A stretch of 8,973 nt of DNA from DASSUW01 sp036520135. Lineage in GTDB: Bacteria; Actinomycetota; Thermoleophilia; Solirubrobacterales; Solirubrobacteraceae. The translations under genes and the position numbers were made by a program. The DNA is taken from assembly GCA_036520135.1 (NCBI GenBank), contig DATDKF010000109.1:1-8973 (forward strand), read 5' to 3'. This document shows positions 6,266-8,973 of this stretch, piece after piece; the first letter of the stretch is position 1, and each line of letters starts with the position of its first letter. Below the pieces are notes generated by a model that was given only the letters and a program-made list of their open reading frames with translations, did not search any database and was not told where the DNA came from.

Positions 6266-6461
6266 AGCTCGGCGCTTCGCGGGCGACTCATCTTGTCCGA
6301 GCAGCCTTCGTTGTGGTCGGCTGACCAGATGCCTTGGTGATCGGGCTCGGATGCTCGTGAACGGTCGGGCTGTGGACGCTCGCTTCTCACTGAGAACGGG
6401 TAGCCATTCGACCCCGACCGAGACGCGAGCGTCTGTCCTTCTGCGGGACCGGCGCCTGCTC

Positions 6462-6550
6462 CTAAGCGAACCCGGGCGCCAGCGCCACCAACTCCGCCGA
6501 GCTCAGCTCGCCGCGGGGGTGGGCCTGCACACTTGGCCGACCTTGATTTC
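6462..6550 (-). pseudogene. C-terminal coding ghost of unknown protein
   Basis: On the minus strand a frame ending in TAG (6464-6462) encodes QAHPRGELSSAELVALAP followed by Gly-Phe-Ala and stop, with nearly every third base G or C. Upstream of about 6530 that bias moves to a neighbouring frame (EIKVGQV), suggesting an indel near 6528. The piece starts right beside the tRNA-Phe-like remnant, so no full gene is present. I do not recognise the family. A chance frame in GC-rich DNA is possible. Confidence 0.3.
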
Positions 6551-6556
6551 GCCGGA

Positions 6557-6634
6557 TGGCGAGACCCGGACTCGAACCGGGACACCACGATTTTCAGTCC
6601 TGGGACCAAACCTCTCTAACTGGGCTAAAAGCCC
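6557..6634 (-). pseudogene. tRNA-Phe-like sequence with only the 3' half preserved
   Basis: On the minus strand the 3' half of a phenylalanine tRNA is well preserved. It has anticodon loop CTGAAAA (6597-6591, anticodon GAA), 3' anticodon-stem strand TCGTG, a 4-base variable loop, T arm CCCGG-TTCGAGT-CCGGG (6581-6565), acceptor 3' strand TCTCGCC (6564-6558) and discriminator A (6557). The 5' half fails. The 5' anticodon strand CAGGA has a G-G mismatch with TCGTG. A D-arm-like TAGCCCAGTTAGAGAGG (about 6626-6610) cannot form a proper D stem and is separated from the anticodon arm by extra bases. No GGCGAGA acceptor strand exists to pair with TCTCGCC. It therefore cannot fold as a functional tRNA. 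It is either a decayed gene or the 3' tRNA copy typical of one end of an integrated element. Confidence 0.7.
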
Positions 6635-6682
6635 TGCAATCAAGCGGCTTCTGGTCGGTAGCCTCGAGGAAGAAGTAGTTAG

Positions 6683-6990
6683 CTATTTGCGAACTTTTGC
6701 GGTGCGGTTGGGTACCGAGATCGGTCTTGGTACCCAATCGAGGCCGATAGCCGCGACGTCGCCCGCCGTGAACGCCGGACCCCGTGTGCGACTCGACGGC
6801 GGAGTCCCCGCCGCCATGGTGCAGCCAATGCATCACGATGTCGATGGCCTCGCTGAACGTCGCGCGCGTCGCACGTGCGCGCGTATAGCAATCGCATCCG
6901 GCGCAAGGCAGGAGCACTGCGCCGTCTGGCAAGCGCTCCCGCCGCTCGTCCCTTGCGGGCGCCCGGGGCACCGCGGCGGAGACGACCGCT
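6683..6990 (-). pseudogene. Frameshifted coding ghost of unknown family
   Basis: On the minus strand one frame encodes LLPCAGCDCYTRARATR then TFSEAIDIVMHWLHHGGGDS and SHTGSG. Near 6776 the coding bias jumps by one base to FTAGDVAAIGLDWVPRPISV and then NRTAKVRK, ending at a TAG (6685-6683). Codons in both halves mostly end in G or C and the peptide has normal amino-acid balance, unlike the Arg/Pro-rich shadows around it. The Cys cluster PCAGCDC is noticeable. Upstream of about 6990 no frame is persuasive. I do not recognise a family. It reads toward the tRNA-Phe remnant and appears to be the 3' part of a decayed gene. Confidence 0.38.
6708..6737. repeat. Perfect inverted repeat, 9 bp extendable to 12
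   Basis: TTGGGTACC (6708-6716) and GGTACCCAA (6729-6737) are exact reverse complements. Inside them GAG and CTT extend the stem by three pairs (one G-U in RNA), leaving loop ATCGGT. No T-run follows on either strand. It lies about 20 bases before the TAG of the minus-strand coding ghost. It could be a terminator-like hairpin without U-tract, an operator, or a recombination core. Confidence 0.55.
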
Positions 6991-7072
6991 ACCAGGCAGG
7001 GGCGGTAGCGGTTTGGCCGCCAAGGCTATCGCTGCGGACGGCGAGCGACCGTCCTCGCCGATCCTCAGCTCG

Positions 7073-7330
7073 CTATCGCAATGCGTTACCCGGGAGTCCA
7101 GGCCTGTCGATTGCGCGCGTTCGGAACCGGTTCCGCGGCCGGCGCCGCGCTGGACGCCCGAACGCGGTCGCGATCTCATCGGCGATGAACTCCGTCGCGC
7201 CGGCGGCGATGCCGTCGAGCCCGGCGGCGGCGATGACCGCGGGGTCGGACTTCTGCCCCGGGTCGATGTGGTCCGACATGTCGGTGTCCGTGTAGCCCCC
7301 TGGAGGGCGGCCACGCGCCCTGACGCGGAC
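7073..7330 (-). pseudogene. C-terminal remnant of a short-chain dehydrogenase/reductase
   Basis: Minus-strand sequence GYTDTDMSDHIDPGQKSDPA, then LDGIAAGATEFIADEIATAF, follows the C-terminal layout of actinobacterial SDR oxidoreductases: a loop near the substrate pocket of the form xGYxDTDM, then a KSDPxxVA helix start and a final AGxxEVLADE strand. The Rossmann GxxxGxG cofactor motif and the Tyr-x-x-x-Lys catalytic pair are absent, so only about 70 residues survive. Just upstream, RVAALQ is in a neighbouring frame and would join GYTDTDM if one base were removed from the GGGGG run near 7296-7300. Beyond about 7330 similarity stops. After TAFGRP the tail is Arg/Pro-rich and runs to a stop at 7075-7073. 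This is a truncated, frameshifted relic that cannot be an active reductase. Confidence 0.55.
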
Positions 7331-7462
7331 ACTGCGGGCGTCTCTCCGTGGCGAGGCGCCGCGCCGCGCCGACGCTAGGGATCTACTCGATCTCGGGCTC
7401 GGTGATGATCATTCAGGCGCACTTCCTCGCACGCTGCTCGTATCCGACGGCGACCCCAGCGC

Positions 7463-8581
7463 CTACTTCGGGGGTCGGTTCGCCGGGATCGCGCGGCCGG
7501 CCACGTCTGCGGCGCTCGTCGTGCCCGTTGAGCGCGGCGGCGTACGGCGGATACGCCCCTCGGCGGTGAGGATTGAGGGCCGCCGCCGGCGCCCCTTGCG
7601 CAGGTCGACGCCGGTCAGGGCGGCGGCCAGGGCCAGAGCCATGGCGCCGAGTATGACGCCGCCGATGTCGTCGAGCACGTAGTGCCACCCAAGGTAGATC
7701 GTGTTGGCAAGCGTCACGACGAACCAGATCCACAACGCGATCTTCAGCGATTTCCCCGCTCCTAGGAGCTGAGCCGCGAGCGCGGCGGTGAAGCTCATCG
7801 AGATGTGCAGCGAGGCGAAGCCCGCGATGCTCTGAGGAGTCCCGCTTGCCGGGTCGCGCAGGAAGTCGAGCCGCTGGTCGAGCAGGATTTCCTGCAGGCG
7901 CGTGACCTCGGATGCGGGCAGGTTCGCGAACGCGCGGGGGTAGGCGTAGACCGGTCCCAGTGATGGCAGCAGGAAGTAGCTCGCGGCGCCCAGTACCCAG
8001 TTGATTGACTGAGCCGTCGTATAGAGGAGTCCGGAGTGCAGGTCGTGGGAGAACACCAGCGCGATGCCGATCGTGAGCGGCAGGAAGACGATGAACGCCA
8101 CATATGCCGCCGAGAGGATGTGTGTCTGGATTCCGGTCCCGAGGAGGGAGTGGAGCAGCGCGGCGGGATCGTAACCACCGAACAGGCTGCGATCGAGATC
8201 GGCCAGCTGTGGGTCGAAGAGGTCCCCTGGCCGGAGCAGCGGGACCACGCTCTTTAGGTTGCGGTAAGCCATGTAGGTCAGGTAGAAGCCGACAAGCGCG
8301 GTGCCGACGATGAGCGCCCGGCGTGCGGTCCAGCGCTCGCGCCGGATGCGCCGCATCGCCGCTCGCGACGGCGGAAAGCCCCCCACGAGACGCACGGCGC
8401 GCAGCACGATGTCGAGCCCCACGAGCATCGCCACGCCAAATCCCACCAGGGCCAGGTAGAGCGCGGCAACGTGATCGGGGTCGCGCAGTGGCAGCCCGAC
8501 CTCGTGGGTCGCCAGCACCCCCGCGACGACAGTGACGACGGCCACCACCGGGCCGGCCACCGTGGCGCGCCACCGGGTCAC
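7463..8581 (-). CDS. PAP2_3 (Aur1-like) integral membrane phosphatase/phosphotransferase
   Basis: The 372-residue protein has about seven or eight hydrophobic helices and the three phosphatase motifs. C1 is K110-SVVPLL-RP118 (KX6RP). C2 is the variant FASLHISMS with His259. C3 is YLGWHYVLDD with His300 and Asp304 (HX3D). SLH in place of PSGH and the segment DPQLADLDRSLFGG (123-136) point to the PAP2_3 group, which contains inositol-phosphorylceramide-synthase-like enzymes acting on lipid phosphates at the membrane surface. The start is GTG at 8581-8579, overlapping the TGA of the upstream paralogue in a GTGA, so translation is probably coupled. The last 40 or so residues, beyond GVDLRKGRRRR, are low in hydrophobicity, absent from the paralogue, and may be read-through after loss of an earlier stop. 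The lipid substrate cannot be told from sequence. Confidence 0.85.
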   Translation of the reverse strand: MTRWRATVAGPVVAVVTVVAGVLATHEVGLPLRDPDHVAALYLALVGFGVAMLVGLDIVLRAVRLVGGFPPSRAAMRRIRRERWTARRALIVGTALVGFYLTYMAYRNLKSVVPLLRPGDLFDPQLADLDRSLFGGYDPAALLHSLLGTGIQTHILSAAYVAFIVFLPLTIGIALVFSHDLHSGLLYTTAQSINWVLGAASYFLLPSLGPVYAYPRAFANLPASEVTRLQEILLDQRLDFLRDPASGTPQSIAGFASLHISMSFTAALAAQLLGAGKSLKIALWIWFVVTLANTIYLGWHYVLDDIGGVILGAMALALAAALTGVDLRKGRRRRPSILTAEGRIRRTPPRSTGTTSAADVAGRAIPANRPPK

Positions 8582-8973
8582 GTCCGTGTGGTCTCCGGCG
8601 CGGCCAGACGACGCGCAGTGCGCAGGTCAAGGCCGGTCAGGGCTCGGGCGAGGAGGATCGCGATCGCGCCGAGGGCGACGCCGGCGAAATCGTCGAGGAC
8701 GTAGTGCCACCCCAGGTAGATCGTGGCCGCGGTGGTCAATCCGAGCAGCACCCACGCCCCGATCCGCAGCGGCCGCGCGAGTCCCAGCAGGTGGGCTGTG
8801 AGCGCGGCGGTGAAGAAGAAGGACACGTGCAGCGAGGAGAACGCGCCGATGCTCTGCGCCGCGCCGCCGGCCGGGTCCCGAAGGAAGTCGATCCGCTGGT
8901 CGAGCAGCAACTCCTGCAGTTGCCCGACCGCCGTGCGCGGCAGGTCCGCGAAGACGGACGGCTCGAGGTAGAC
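8578..8973 (-). CDS. Second PAP2_3 membrane phosphatase (3' part of gene)
   Basis: The frame is open at the right edge (first visible residues VYLEPSVFADLP) and ends at TGA 8580-8578, giving 131 residues. It is a clear paralogue of the downstream protein. ELLLDQRIDFLRDPAGG parallels EILLDQRLDFLRDPASG, SSLHVSFFFTAAL carries the C2 histidine, and YLGWHYVLDDFAG carries the C3 His-X3-Asp. It ends TGLDLRTARRL plus a short tail, about 35 residues shorter than its neighbour after the last helix. A TTG at 8910-8908 is an internal codon, since homology extends well upstream of it. The 4-base overlap with the next start indicates one operon, and the promoter must lie beyond the window. The pair probably arose by tandem duplication. 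Confidence 0.88.
   Translation of the reverse strand, partial: VYLEPSVFADLPRTAVGQLQELLLDQRIDFLRDPAGGAAQSIGAFSSLHVSFFFTAALTAHLLGLARPLRIGAWVLLGLTTAATIYLGWHYVLDDFAGVALGAIAILLARALTGLDLRTARRLAAPETTRT

Larger units (their letters stand above)
6096..6461. other. AT-richer non-coding stretch with short repeats
   Basis: G/C preference at third positions disappears in every frame and the base composition is visibly less GC-rich than the rest. I see no gene. It holds the GCGGGAG repeats and the inverted repeat listed separately, and a small CCAAG-GAGCG-CTTGG hairpin near 6125-6139. Confidence 0.5.

Noticed and set aside
6351..7295. 314-residue plus-strand frame across the tRNA-Phe-like sequence
   Set aside because: It runs through the tRNA relic and AT-richer DNA with no consistent codon bias, and is Arg/Ser/Pro-rich.
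8578..8910. 110-residue gene starting at TTG 8910
   Set aside because: Homology with the neighbouring PAP2 protein continues upstream of this codon to the window edge, so it is an internal codon.
1..8973. CRISPR array, insertion sequence or intact phage/defence module
   Set aside because: No regularly spaced repeats, no transposase or integrase frame, and no recognisable defence domains were seen on either strand.

Overview
The window is very GC-rich DNA with strong G/C preference at third codon positions. Gene content fits a high-GC Gram-positive (actinobacterial) chromosome: a MocR-type regulator, small universal stress proteins, a secreted subtilase, TadA beside tRNA-Ser, and Aur1-like PAP2 proteins. 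The style recalls Thermoleophilia/Solirubrobacterales, but that is an impression from reading and was not tested.

Left part (1-4836) is a compact, intact chromosomal block. It holds the 3' end of a MocR/GntR-type aminotransferase-like regulator (+), a 146-aa Rossmann-like protein (+), a 27-residue membrane peptide that looks leaderless (+), a CpsB/YwqE-type PHP phosphatase (-), a universal stress protein (+), a secreted S8 serine protease (-), the tRNA adenosine deaminase tadA (+) and tRNA-Ser(CGA) (+). Neighbouring genes converge with tail overlaps (1430-1452 and 2732-2739) or diverge from short shared intergenic stretches.

Middle part (4837-7462) has no intact gene that I can defend. It is a graveyard: a nucleotidyltransferase pseudogene broken by about three frame changes (+), an AT-richer stretch with short direct repeats and a 9-bp inverted repeat, a short coding ghost (-), a tRNA-Phe-like sequence that keeps only its 3' half (-), an unidentified frameshifted coding ghost carrying a perfect 9-bp inverted repeat (-), and the C-terminal remnant of a short-chain dehydrogenase (-). 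The simplest reading is an old integration and decay zone between two tRNA-related landmarks.

Right part (7463-8973) is a minus-strand operon of two paralogous PAP2_3 (Aur1-like) membrane phosphatases or phosphotransferases, joined by a 4-base GTGA stop/start overlap; the upstream copy runs off the window.

I found no convincing new multi-gene system. The best leads are the tRNA-Phe 3'-half remnant as a possible attachment scar, the decayed island around it, the leaderless membrane peptide and the coupled PAP2 pair.
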